Assembly: GCA_024641655.1 (NCBI GenBank)
Contig: JAHECR010000001.1
Location: forward strand, 203,738-267,737
Length of the DNA: 64,000 nucleotides
Origin: Acidimicrobiaceae bacterium
GTDB lineage: Bacteria; Actinomycetota; Acidimicrobiia; Acidimicrobiales; UBA8592
Direction of reading: 5' to 3'
Under the pieces are notes generated by a model. That model did not search any database. It was not told where the DNA came from and saw nothing but the letters and a program-made list of their open reading frames with translations. The first letter of the stretch is position 1, and every line of letters begins with the position of its first letter. The translations under genes and the position numbers were made by a program. This document shows positions 8,951-17,530 of the stretch, piece after piece.

Positions 8951-10684
8951 ATGCCCAGGCCGGGAAGTCCCGACACAACGCCACCAGCCGCCGACACCCG
9001 CGCGCGCTCGGTGCCGGGTCCACTCCCGGCGCGTCCGGTGCCCGAAGCGTCACGGCACCGAGGGCAGCTCCACCAGAGCCTCGACCGGGGTGCCGACCTG
9101 GTCGTTCGCGTCGACGACGAGCGCCGGATCGTCGAAGCCTGGGTGCAGCGCGCCACCGACCTCGGTGCCGACGCGCACGAACTCCTCGGATGCGACGTCG
9201 TCGAGGTGTTCGAACGCCTCCAACCTGATATCGCCGCGCTGCTGGCGCAGACCATCACGACCGGACTCCCGGGAATGTTCACGTTCACCTCCGCCGAGGG
9301 ATCGCGATGCCTCTCAGGTCAGATAGCGATCGATCCGAGCGGCGTCGTCATCGTCGCCCGCGACGTGACCGTCGAGTATCTACTGAAGCAACAACTCGAA
9401 TACCGATCGTTGCACGACGGGCTGACCGAACTGGCCAATCGCGCGAAGTTCCACGACGAGATCGAGCGCGCCTTGGAGCAGCACCCCATTGCCGGCGCGA
9501 TCGTCCTGCTCGACCTGGACGACTTCAAGCTCGTCAACGACGTGGCCGGTCACCACGCAGGAGACGCGGTGCTCACCCAGGTCGCGCAACGCCTCAGGGG
9601 CAATACGCGTCGCAACGACGTCGTCGCCCGGCTCGATGGCGACGAGTTCGCCGTCCTCCTCAGGGGTATCAAGAGCGTTGAGGACGCCCTGGCAGCGGCG
9701 CATCACCTGCACCAGGTGCTGCGTGCCCCGTTCCCGATCGGAGATCGGCTCCTGGTCCAGGGCTGTTCGGTCGGCGTCACCCAGCTCCTGCCCGGCGACG
9801 CCGTCCACGACATCTTGCGGCGGGCCGACGTGGCGCTCTACGCCGCCAAGACGCAGGGCAAAGACACGGTCGCGTCTTTCGACAGCGCACTGTTCCACAG
9901 CATGAAACAGCGCCACAGCCTCGTGCAGGACCTCGAACGAGCGATCCACCACGGAGAGGTCCGGGTCGCCTACCAGCCGATCTGCGACCTCGTCGGCGGC
10001 CGTGTACTCGCTGTCGAGGCGCTGGCGCGCTGGTCGGACCGAGACGGCCAGGAGGTCGCACCGGACGTATTCGTGCGCGCCGCGGAGGAACACGGCCTCA
10101 TCGCTCCGCTGTTCGAGGCGATGCTCACCGCCTCGCTCGACCGTGCGGCGCAGTGGTGCGCATGGTCACCCGACCTCCGCTTGAACGTGAACGTCTCAGC
10201 GGTCCAGGTGCGCCAAGCGGGCCTCGCGGCCGTGATCGACGCCGCGCTGTCGCGCGCAGGCGTGACTGCACGGAACCTCACTGTCGAGATCACCGAGTCG
10301 GTGCTGGCGTTGGACATGACGGCGGCCCGCACGAACCTCGAGGAGCTCCGCGAACTCGGCGTGGGGATCTGTCTCGACGACTTCGGTACCGGCTACTCGT
10401 CGCTCTCGTATCTCCAACGCTTCGGACCGACCTCGCTCAAGCTGGATCGCACCTTCGTCGAGCAGATGACCGCGACCGGCGACACCCGCCTGGCTGCGGG
10501 CATCCTGGGGCTGGCGAACCACCTGGAGATCGACGCGGTAGCCGAAGGCATCGAGACGGAACCGCAGTGGCGCGCCCTTCGAGACATGGGCTGGCGAACC
10601 GGTCAGGGGTTCCTGATGAGCCGGCCGGTGCCGGCATCCCAGGTACCCGTCCTGCTCGACCGGGTGCTCCTGCCGGCCGGCTGA
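8951..10684 (+). CDS. PAS-GGDEF-EAL cyclic di-GMP protein
   Basis: About 577 residues: an N-terminal tail, a PAS-like sensor, then a diguanylate cyclase domain and a phosphodiesterase domain. The cyclase active-site loop reads D-G-D-E-F instead of G-G-D-E-F. The EAL half keeps E-A-L, the N-V-S-A-V-Q segment, I-T-E-S-V, D-D-F-G-T-G-Y-S-S, K-L-D and A-E-G-I-E-T, so hydrolysis of c-di-GMP is likely. There are no membrane segments, so it is cytosolic. The ATG at 8951 has a purine-rich AGAGGG just before it; GTG 8894 would add 19 residues. Confidence 0.85.
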   Translation: MPRPGSPDTTPPAADTRARSVPGPLPARPVPEASRHRGQLHQSLDRGADLVVRVDDERRIVEAWVQRATDLGADAHELLGCDVVEVFERLQPDIAALLAQTITTGLPGMFTFTSAEGSRCLSGQIAIDPSGVVIVARDVTVEYLLKQQLEYRSLHDGLTELANRAKFHDEIERALEQHPIAGAIVLLDLDDFKLVNDVAGHHAGDAVLTQVAQRLRGNTRRNDVVARLDGDEFAVLLRGIKSVEDALAAAHHLHQVLRAPFPIGDRLLVQGCSVGVTQLLPGDAVHDILRRADVALYAAKTQGKDTVASFDSALFHSMKQRHSLVQDLERAIHHGEVRVAYQPICDLVGGRVLAVEALARWSDRDGQEVAPDVFVRAAEEHGLIAPLFEAMLTASLDRAAQWCAWSPDLRLNVNVSAVQVRQAGLAAVIDAALSRAGVTARNLTVEITESVLALDMTAARTNLEELRELGVGICLDDFGTGYSSLSYLQRFGPTSLKLDRTFVEQMTATGDTRLAAGILGLANHLEIDAVAEGIETEPQWRALRDMGWRTGQGFLMSRPVPASQVPVLLDRVLLPAG

Positions 10685-10826
10685 ACGCTGGAGCCTCGTC
10701 TGGAGCACCCATGCCCGCGACGAGCCCGGCACTGTAGTGTCGGGTCGCTCTACCACGTCGTGCGGGCCGGGTCCGGCACGCCGACGCATCCCGACCGGTC
10801 GCAAGCCAGCACGAAAGCGAGTACCC

Positions 10827-12365
10827 ATGCGGGTCAACATCGGCCAACTCCTCAGTCGTCGAGCTCGGCGAGACCCCGAGCTGGAAGGGGTCTACGAAGC
10901 CGCCAACGGGCGCCGCCTCACCTATCGAGCGCTGAACGAGCGAGCGAACCAGGTGGCGAACCAGCTCGGGTTCGGCGGCGTGGCGCCAGGCGACCGCGTC
11001 GCGCTGCTGCTCGGCAACGGCACCGAGTTCCTCGAATGCTTCTTCGGGGCAGCCAAGATCGGCGCGGTGACCGTACCGCTGAACACCCGCCTCGTGGCCG
11101 AGGAATATGCCTTCATCCTCGGCGACGCCGGAGCCGCGACCTTGGTGTTCGACGAAGCCTTCGCGGACGTGGCTGCCGAGCTGAGGTCACGGGAAGAACC
11201 CGTCGCGGTCACGACCTGGCTCCAGGTCGGCGGAACACCGGCAGAGGGCGCGATCGCCTACGACGAGTGGCGCTCCGCGGGCGATACGGCCGAACCCGCC
11301 ACGGGGGCAGGTGGCGAGGACCTCCTGTTCATCATGTACACCTCAGGGACGACCGGGCTCCCGAAGGGAGTCATGCACAGCCACGACACGATCGTGGCCA
11401 TGCTCATGACCGTGACCGCGAGCGTCGATGCCCACCACGGGGACCGCTACCTGAACGCATTGCCGCTCTTCCACGTCGGCGCCCTGAGCCCGGTCCTGTT
11501 CCAGGTGTTCGTCGGCGGCACGGTCGTCCTCCAAAGAGCGTTCGACCCGCTCGAAGCCTGGCAGTTGATCGGAAACGAGCAGGTGACCTCCACCCTGCTC
11601 GTACCCGCCATGCTGCAGTTCATGCTCGCGACCTACGACGAGACCACCCATGACCCGGCTTCCTTGCGTTGGGTGCTCAGCGGTGCCGCTCCGGTACCCG
11701 TGTCGCTCATCGAGACCTACACCGGGATGGGGATCGAGATCCATCAGGTCTACGGCCTCACCGAGACTGCCGGTTGCGCGTGTGTCATCTCCGCCGAAGA
11801 CGCCCCGGACCATGTCGGATCCACCGGCAAGGCGTTCTTCCTCACCGACGTCCGCGTCGTCGACGAAAACGGCACCGACTGCCCGCCCGGCGTGCCCGGC
11901 GAAGTACTCGTCAGCGCCCCCCACGTGATGGTCGGCTACTGGAACCGGCCCGACGCCACGGCCGAGGCGATCGTCGACGGGTGGCTCCACACCGGCGACG
12001 TGGCCACCGTCGACGAAAACGGTTTCGTCACCATCGTTGACCGCATCAAGGACATGGTGATCTCCGGCGGTGAGAACGTCTACCCCGCCGAGATCGAGAA
12101 CGTGCTGCTCGGCCACGAGAAGATCCTCGACGTCGCCGTCGTCGGCATCCCCTCGGCGAAATGGGGTGAGTCCCCCCTCGCCGTCGTGGTACGCGGCGAC
12201 GAGACACTGACCGCGGACGAGGTGATCGCCCACTGCCGCGGCCGACTTGCCCCGTTCAAGACGGTCAAAGCCGTCGAGTTCGTCGACGTCATCCCGCGCA
12301 ACCCCAGCGGCAAGGTGCTCAAGCGCGAGCTGCGGACACGATTCACATACGACGCACCCGAATAG
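10827..12365 (+). CDS. AMP-dependent acyl-CoA synthetase (FadD-like)
   Basis: A 512-residue ANL ligase with M-Y-T-S-G-T-T-G-L-P-K-G, V-Y-G-L-T-E-T, H-T-G-D-V-A, the D-R-I-K-D-M-V-I-S-G-G-E-N-V-Y hinge and the catalytic lysine in P-R-N-P-S-G-K-V-L-K. This is the organisation of medium- and long-chain or aromatic acyl-CoA ligases. The longer reading from 10737 adds an Arg/Pro-rich N-terminus without family similarity, so ATG 10827 is preferred. It sits alone between a c-di-GMP gene and selO, giving no clue to the substrate. Confidence 0.82.
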   Translation: MRVNIGQLLSRRARRDPELEGVYEAANGRRLTYRALNERANQVANQLGFGGVAPGDRVALLLGNGTEFLECFFGAAKIGAVTVPLNTRLVAEEYAFILGDAGAATLVFDEAFADVAAELRSREEPVAVTTWLQVGGTPAEGAIAYDEWRSAGDTAEPATGAGGEDLLFIMYTSGTTGLPKGVMHSHDTIVAMLMTVTASVDAHHGDRYLNALPLFHVGALSPVLFQVFVGGTVVLQRAFDPLEAWQLIGNEQVTSTLLVPAMLQFMLATYDETTHDPASLRWVLSGAAPVPVSLIETYTGMGIEIHQVYGLTETAGCACVISAEDAPDHVGSTGKAFFLTDVRVVDENGTDCPPGVPGEVLVSAPHVMVGYWNRPDATAEAIVDGWLHTGDVATVDENGFVTIVDRIKDMVISGGENVYPAEIENVLLGHEKILDVAVVGIPSAKWGESPLAVVVRGDETLTADEVIAHCRGRLAPFKTVKAVEFVDVIPRNPSGKVLKRELRTRFTYDAPE

Positions 12366-12404
12366 ACCGGCGGTACCCGCCCCGACGCCAGCTAGGGTCG
12401 CTTC

Positions 12405-14030
12405 ATGACGGTTCCCTCGATCGCCCCGGACACGGTCGGGCTCCGCGGGCTGCGGTTCGACAACCGCTTCACACGGGAGCTGCCTGCAGACCCGTCCGAC
12501 GTCGTGCGTCCCCGTCAGGTGATCGGGGCCGCGTACTCGCGGGTGTCGCCAACGCCGACGGCGGGCCCGGCACTCATCGCGTACTCGCCCGAAGTCGCCG
12601 AGAAGGTCGGCGTCGACGAACGCGCCCTGCAGTCGCCCGCTTTCACTGCGGTCTTCTCGGGCAATGCGGTTGTATCGGGTATGGACCCCCACGCGGCCTG
12701 CTACGGGGGCCATCAGTTCGGCAACTGGGCCGGCCAGCTCGGTGACGGGCGCGCCATCACCCTGGGCGAGGTGATCGGCCCCCATGGGACGCACCACACC
12801 CTCCAGCTCAAGGGCGCAGGCCCGACGCCGTACTCGAGGGGCGCCGACGGGCGCGCCGTGCTGCGGTCGTCGGTGCGCGAGTTCCTCTGCAGTGAAGCGA
12901 TGCACCATCTCGGTGTTCCCACGACTCGGGCGCTCAGCCTGTGCAGCACCGGTGATCAGGTCGTGCGCGACATGTTCTACGACGGGCGCCCCGAGCCTGA
13001 ACCCGGAGCCGTGGTCTGCCGGGTCGCGCCGTCGTTCATCCGGTTCGGGAACTTCCAGCTGTTCGCGGCACGGGACGATCTCGACGGTCTCCGCGCCCTG
13101 CTCGACCACACGATCCGTCACCACTTCACGGAGCTTCTGCCGGCAGCTTCGGAGCCGACCGCCGACACCTACGTCGCCCTCCTGCACGAGGTCGTCGACC
13201 GCACCGCTGAGATGGTGGTGCACTGGCAACGGGTCGGCTTCGTCCACGGCGTCATGAACACCGACAACATGTCGATCCACGGACTCACCATCGACTACGG
13301 GCCCTACGGTTGGCTCGAGGGCTACGACCCGAACTGGACGCCGAACACCACCGATGCCGCGGGCCGTCGCTACCGGTTCGGACAGCAGCCGACGATTGCG
13401 CACTGGAACCTCGTACAGCTGGCCAACGCGCTGCATCTCGTGGTCGGCGCCGTCGAGCCGCTCCAGGAAGCACTCGACTCGTTCGTGCCGGCCTTCGAAA
13501 CGCGCTGGTTCGCCATGATGGCCGCCAAGCTCGGGCTGCGTACCCTCGACCCCGCCGGGGACGAGGCTTTCCTCGGGAGCCTGTTCGACGCACTGGGTGC
13601 CACCGAGACCGACATGACCCTCTTCTTCCGTGGCCTCGCCGACGTCGATGGCTCCCATGACGACGCCGACGCGCTGCTGGCGCCGGTTCGTGCCGCGTAC
13701 TACCGGCCCGAAGAGCTCGTCGGAGATGTCCACCATCGGGTGGTCGACTGGCTTCGCGCCTATGGCGCCAGGGTCCGCGACGAGGCCACCGCCGACGATG
13801 CTCGGCGTACGGCGATGCACGCGGTGAACCCCCGGTACGTGCTGCGCAACTACCTCGCGCAGCTCGCGATCGACGACGCCACCGCCGGCGACGCCACGAC
13901 CCTCGTCGAGCTGCTCGACACCCTGCGTTGCCCCTACACCGATCAGCCCGGTCGTGAACACTTCGCCGAGAAGCGCCCCGAGTGGGCCCGTAACCGCCCC
14001 GGCTGCTCGATGCTCAGTTGCAGCAGCTGA
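12405..14030 (+). CDS. selO: Protein adenylyltransferase SelO
   Basis: A 541-residue SelO (YdiU/UPF0061) pseudokinase that transfers AMP to proteins in redox homeostasis. Family blocks are Y-G-G-H-Q-F-G-N-W-A-G-Q-L-G-D-G-R-A, L-Q-L-K-G-A-G-P-T-P-Y-S-R-x-A-D-G-R-A, V-H-G-V-M-N-T-D-N-M-S and D-Y-G-P-Y-G. The extreme C-terminus is C-S-M-L-S-C-S-S, with Cys where vertebrate SelO carries selenocysteine; this terminal Cys can pair with another Cys to gate activity. The following TGA is an ordinary stop. Start ATG lies 39 bases after the ligase stop, so cotranscription is possible. Confidence 0.93.
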   Translation: MTVPSIAPDTVGLRGLRFDNRFTRELPADPSDVVRPRQVIGAAYSRVSPTPTAGPALIAYSPEVAEKVGVDERALQSPAFTAVFSGNAVVSGMDPHAACYGGHQFGNWAGQLGDGRAITLGEVIGPHGTHHTLQLKGAGPTPYSRGADGRAVLRSSVREFLCSEAMHHLGVPTTRALSLCSTGDQVVRDMFYDGRPEPEPGAVVCRVAPSFIRFGNFQLFAARDDLDGLRALLDHTIRHHFTELLPAASEPTADTYVALLHEVVDRTAEMVVHWQRVGFVHGVMNTDNMSIHGLTIDYGPYGWLEGYDPNWTPNTTDAAGRRYRFGQQPTIAHWNLVQLANALHLVVGAVEPLQEALDSFVPAFETRWFAMMAAKLGLRTLDPAGDEAFLGSLFDALGATETDMTLFFRGLADVDGSHDDADALLAPVRAAYYRPEELVGDVHHRVVDWLRAYGARVRDEATADDARRTAMHAVNPRYVLRNYLAQLAIDDATAGDATTLVELLDTLRCPYTDQPGREHFAEKRPEWARNRPGCSMLSCSS

Positions 14031-14142
14031 GCGACTTCGCGCCTGCTACCTGCGAGGCGACAGATCACCGATCGCGCGACGTTGCTCGTCGACGCGGGTT
14101 TGGCCAGCACTGACGGTGACGCTTCGGCGGCGATGCCGTGGA

Positions 14143-15183
14143 TCAGTTGGCGAGCTCGTTGAGCGTTTCGATGATGCGGACCTGCTCGGCCGGAGAACCC
14201 ATCGGTGTGATGTTGAGGTACGTCACCCCCGACTCGGAGAACTCGGCGAGACGTTCCTTCACGTAGCCCTCCGGTCCGATCAGGTTGAGCCCTTCGAGGA
14301 GCTCCACCGGCAGCGCCGCTTCGGCTTCGGCCTTCTTGCCAGCGAGGTACAAGTCCTGCACATCAGCGGCAGCGGCCTCGAAGCCGTAGCGCTGAACCAG
14401 GGCGTTGTAGAAGTTCTGGCCTCGGGCGCCCATGCCACCGACGTACAGCGCGGTGTGGCCACGCGTGTGATCGAGCATCGCCTTGACGTCATCGCCGATC
14501 GCGACGAAACCCCCGGCGACGACCTCGAGCGGGCCGAGCTCGGGATCGCGTTTGGCCGTCCCCGCAGCGAGCGCATCACCGAAGGCCTCCTTGGCCTTGG
14601 AGGGCAGATAGAACAGCGGCATCCAGCCATCGGCGATCTCAGCGGCGAGCTCGATGTTCTTCGGACCGAGCGCGGCGATGTGGACGGGAACCCGCGGCCG
14701 CAGCGGACGGCCGATGATTTTCAGCGGCTTGCCCAGACCCGTCCCCCGGTCCTCGGGCAGCGGGACGGTGAAATGCCGTCCCTGGTACGTGAGCTTCTCC
14801 TCGCGCGCCCACACCTTCCGGCAGATCTCGATGACCTCGCGCGTGTGTCCCAGTGGCGCCTCGTACGGGACGCCGTGGAAGCCCTCGATGACCTGGGGAC
14901 CCGAAGCACCCAGACCGAGGATGAAGCGGCCGTTGCTCACGTCGTCCATACCGACGGCGGTCATCGCGAGCAGCGTCGGGGTGCGCGTGAACACCGGCAG
15001 GATGCCCGACCCGATCTGGATCGTGCTGGTCTTCGCAGCGAGGTACCCCATCGCCGAGACGGCGTCGGCCGAATACGCCTCAGGGACATAGACGAGGTCC
15101 AGACCGGCCTTCTCGAGGGCGACGACCTGGTCGGCCGCCTCGGAGAACCGGCCGGCGTAGGACAACATCATCGAGAACTTCAT
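14143..15183 (-). CDS. LLM-class F420-dependent oxidoreductase
   Basis: A 346-residue luciferase-like TIM-barrel protein. The N-terminus M-K-F-S-M-M-L-S-Y, the E-A-Y-S-A-D-A segment, G-S-G-I-L-P-V-F-T-R-T-P and G-R-F-I-L-G-L-G-A-S-G-P are typical of mycobacterial F420-dependent LLM enzymes. GGAGA lies about eight bases before the ATG. It follows the hydroxyacyl-CoA dehydrogenase gene on the same strand by 85 bases and could belong to that lipid or steroid unit. Substrate unknown. Confidence 0.85.
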   Translation of the reverse strand: MKFSMMLSYAGRFSEAADQVVALEKAGLDLVYVPEAYSADAVSAMGYLAAKTSTIQIGSGILPVFTRTPTLLAMTAVGMDDVSNGRFILGLGASGPQVIEGFHGVPYEAPLGHTREVIEICRKVWAREEKLTYQGRHFTVPLPEDRGTGLGKPLKIIGRPLRPRVPVHIAALGPKNIELAAEIADGWMPLFYLPSKAKEAFGDALAAGTAKRDPELGPLEVVAGGFVAIGDDVKAMLDHTRGHTALYVGGMGARGQNFYNALVQRYGFEAAAADVQDLYLAGKKAEAEAALPVELLEGLNLIGPEGYVKERLAEFSESGVTYLNITPMGSPAEQVRIIETLNELAN

Positions 15184-15268
15184 CGGTACGTCTCCACTGA
15201 GCGGCAGGGGTTTGGGCGGCATCAGCCTATGCGGACCCGACCCCCACGGCGAGCGGCGGGCCCGGTTC

Positions 15269-16051
15269 TCACTTCGGCGGCAGACGGGTGCCCGCGTCGA
15301 CCCGGACGACTTCGGCATTCATGTAGTCGTTGGTGAGGACCTCGACCACCATCGACGCCAGCTCGTCGGGTCGACCGAGCCGCCGAGGGAACAGCACATT
15401 GGCTGCAAGCGAGGCCTTTACCGCCTCGACCTGGCTCTCGTCGGCTGCGATCGACGAGTAGATCGGGGTGTCGATGAGGCCCGGCGCCACAGCATTGACC
15501 CGGATCCCCACCGGGACGAGATCACGGGCGATCGGCAGGGTCATGCCGACGACACCGCCCTTGGACGCCGAATAGGCGTTCTGACCGGTCTGTCCGTCGA
15601 AGGCCGCGGTCGACGCGATGTTCACGATCGAGCCCCGCTGCCCGTCGTCGTCGATCGGCTCGGTCTTGGACATGGCGCTCGCCGCGAGGCGCAGGCAGTT
15701 GAACGTGCCGACGAGATTGACACGCAGGACGAACTCGAAATCCTTCAACGGCATCGGGTTGCCGTGTCGGTCGAGGGTGCGGGCCGCGCTGCCGATGCCC
15801 GCGGCGTTCACCAGGCCCCGCAGCGGTCCCAGTTCGCACGCGGCGTCCACGGCCGCCTGTACCTGCTCCTCGTCGGCGACGTCGGCTCTGACGAAGACGC
15901 CACCGAGCTCCTTGGCCACCGCCTCGCCCCGTTCCTCCTGCAGGTCCACGATGACAACCCGGGCGCCTAGCGACGCGACGAGGCGCGCGCAGCCCAGGCC
16001 GATGCCGGACGCGCCCCCGGTGACGATGACCGATGCTCCCGTGAGGTCCAT
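15269..16051 (-). CDS. SDR, type II 3-hydroxyacyl-CoA dehydrogenase-like
   Basis: A 260-residue NAD(P) short-chain dehydrogenase. It has the cofactor motif T-G-G-A-S-G-I-G, N-A-A-G, catalytic Ser in N-I-A-S-T-A-A, and Y-S-A-S-K in the segment Q-N-A-Y-S-A-S-K-G-G-V. The P-I-A-R-D-L and R-V-N-A-V-A-P-G-L-I-D-T-P blocks resemble HSD17B10/type II hydroxyacyl-CoA dehydrogenase, which oxidises 3-hydroxyacyl-CoA for a thiolase. A thiolase gene lies directly upstream on the same strand, fitting two successive beta-oxidation steps. AAGGAG precedes ATG 16051; a 17-bp palindrome at 16077-16093 sits in the leader. Confidence 0.85.
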   Translation of the reverse strand: MDLTGASVIVTGGASGIGLGCARLVASLGARVVIVDLQEERGEAVAKELGGVFVRADVADEEQVQAAVDAACELGPLRGLVNAAGIGSAARTLDRHGNPMPLKDFEFVLRVNLVGTFNCLRLAASAMSKTEPIDDDGQRGSIVNIASTAAFDGQTGQNAYSASKGGVVGMTLPIARDLVPVGIRVNAVAPGLIDTPIYSSIAADESQVEAVKASLAANVLFPRRLGRPDELASMVVEVLTNDYMNAEVVRVDAGTRLPPK

Positions 16052-16076
16052 GCGTTCGCTGTGCTCCTTGTTGCGT

Positions 16077-16093
16077 TGCAGACGTGTTCTGCA
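16077..16093. promoter_or_regulatory. Inverted repeat upstream of the SDR gene
   Basis: TGCAGA-cgtgt-TCTGCA is a perfect six-base inverted repeat with a five-base spacer, 26 bases before the SDR start and inside the 181-base gap behind the thiolase gene. Size and position suit a TetR-type operator, but no TetR gene is in the window. Confidence 0.4.
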
Positions 16094-16232
16094 GAGTGGT
16101 TGTGCAGGATTGCGTCGCCGAAAGCGGTTCCGAGCGGGCACCGCCGACACCAGCCGGTGGTGTCACCTGTCGGCACGCCCGCCATGGTTGTCGCGCCAGC
16201 AGCGCGCCGACACATCATCGCATCGGCACGCG

Positions 16233-17408
16233 TCACCCGCGGCGAAGCAGGGTGCCGGTCCCCAGTCCCCCGCCGCAGCACATCGTGACCAGCGCGGTCT
16301 CCTTGTCGGCCCGGTGCAGTTCGTGGATCGCCTTGCTCAGCAAGATCGCGCCCGTGCCACCGAGCGGGTGACCCAACGCAATGGCTCCCCCGTTGGGGTT
16401 GACCGTCGCCATGTCCGGGCGGAGTTCCTTCTCCCATGCCAGCACCACCGACGCGAACGCCTCGTTGATCTCGACGATGTCAATGTCGCTCATGGCCATG
16501 GCGTTGTCCGCGAGCAGCTTGCGGGTCGCGGTGATCGGACCCGTCAACATGAGCTCCGGGTCGGAACCGACCAGGCAGGTGTCCACGATCGTCGCGAGCA
16601 CCGTGGCGCCGATCTGCTCGGCCTTCTCCCGGGTCATCAACAGCACCGCTCCGGCGCCGTCGGTGATCTGTGACGACGTCCCCGCCGTGTGCACGCCATT
16701 GGGCTGGTTCGTGCGTAGACCCGCGAGCGCCTCGAGGGTGGTGTCGCGCAGGCCTTCGTCGCGGTCGACCCGATGTGTGGTGGTCGCCGGCTTCCCGTCC
16801 TCGCCCATGTCCGGAGCGTCGATGGCCACGATCTGGCCACCGAAACGATCCTCGGCCCAGGCCTGCGCCGCAAGGTCCTGGGATCGCTTGCCGAAGGCGT
16901 CGGTGTCGGCTCGGGTGATCCCCCACGCCGTGGCAATGCGCTCCGACCCCTCGAACTGCGAGGTGTACTCGTAGTTCTTCCAGTAGTTCTTGTTCACCGG
17001 TTTGCCGACGAAGGGGTCTCGCGGCGACGTCGCACCCATCGGGACGGCGCTCATGTTCTCGACCCCACATCCGACCGCCACGTCGACGACCCCGGCAGCC
17101 ACGAGCGCATACGCGAGGTTCGTGGCCTGCTGTGACGAACCGCACTGCGCATCGACGGTGGTCGCAGCCACCTCGAGGGGGAGGCCTGCGGTGAGCCAGG
17201 CATTGCGGGTCACGTTGCTCGTCTGCATGCCGACCTGGCCGACACAACCGCCGATCACCTGCCCCACGATCGCGGGGTCGACACCACTGCGAGCGAACAG
17301 TTCGGCCTGCACCGCTCCCAGCAGATCGATGGAGTGCATGGCGGCGAACCCACCGTTGCGCTTCCCGAGCGCGCTCCGGACCGCCTCGACGATCACTACT
17401 TCTTCCAT
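16233..17408 (-). CDS. Thiolase (acetyl-CoA acyltransferase), steroid-type
   Basis: A 391-residue thiolase. Catalytic Cys lies in D-A-Q-C-G-S-S-Q-Q-A, His in G-G-A-I-A-L-G-H-P-L-G-G-T-G, and the second Cys in T-M-C-C-G-G-G-L-G-T-G-T; N-E-A-F-A-S-V-V is also present. The N-terminal E-A-x-R-S-x-x-G-K-R-N-G and the Q-x-x-N-x-x-R-x-A-W-L-T-A-G-L-P segment resemble FadA5 (3-ketoacyl-CoA thiolase of sterol side-chain degradation), so it may act on bulky substrates. ATG 17408 starts the conserved N-terminus; the in-frame extension is Pro/Gly-rich. Confidence 0.88.
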   Translation of the reverse strand: MEEVVIVEAVRSALGKRNGGFAAMHSIDLLGAVQAELFARSGVDPAIVGQVIGGCVGQVGMQTSNVTRNAWLTAGLPLEVAATTVDAQCGSSQQATNLAYALVAAGVVDVAVGCGVENMSAVPMGATSPRDPFVGKPVNKNYWKNYEYTSQFEGSERIATAWGITRADTDAFGKRSQDLAAQAWAEDRFGGQIVAIDAPDMGEDGKPATTTHRVDRDEGLRDTTLEALAGLRTNQPNGVHTAGTSSQITDGAGAVLLMTREKAEQIGATVLATIVDTCLVGSDPELMLTGPITATRKLLADNAMAMSDIDIVEINEAFASVVLAWEKELRPDMATVNPNGGAIALGHPLGGTGAILLSKAIHELHRADKETALVTMCCGGGLGTGTLLRRG

Positions 17409-17530
17409 GAGGTTCCTCTCGATGGTGCCGGGCCGTGGTCCACCCGGAGTGGAGCGCGGTCCTCCAGGCATTCCACCGTAGTGCGGCCACCGTGAACGTC
17501 GCCGAGGCGCCGCATGGGGACCAGCTCTCC

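Noticed and set aside
11343-13961. 872-codon open frame on the minus strand
   Set aside because: It is antisense to the acyl-CoA ligase and selO, both with full family motifs. Its translation is low in hydrophobic structure and repeats Arg/Gly/Val patterns typical of reverse frames in high-GC DNA.
14010-14030. Selenocysteine read at the selO TGA
   Set aside because: The Sec position is already Cys (S-C-S-S) before the TGA, and no SECIS-like stem was seen after it.
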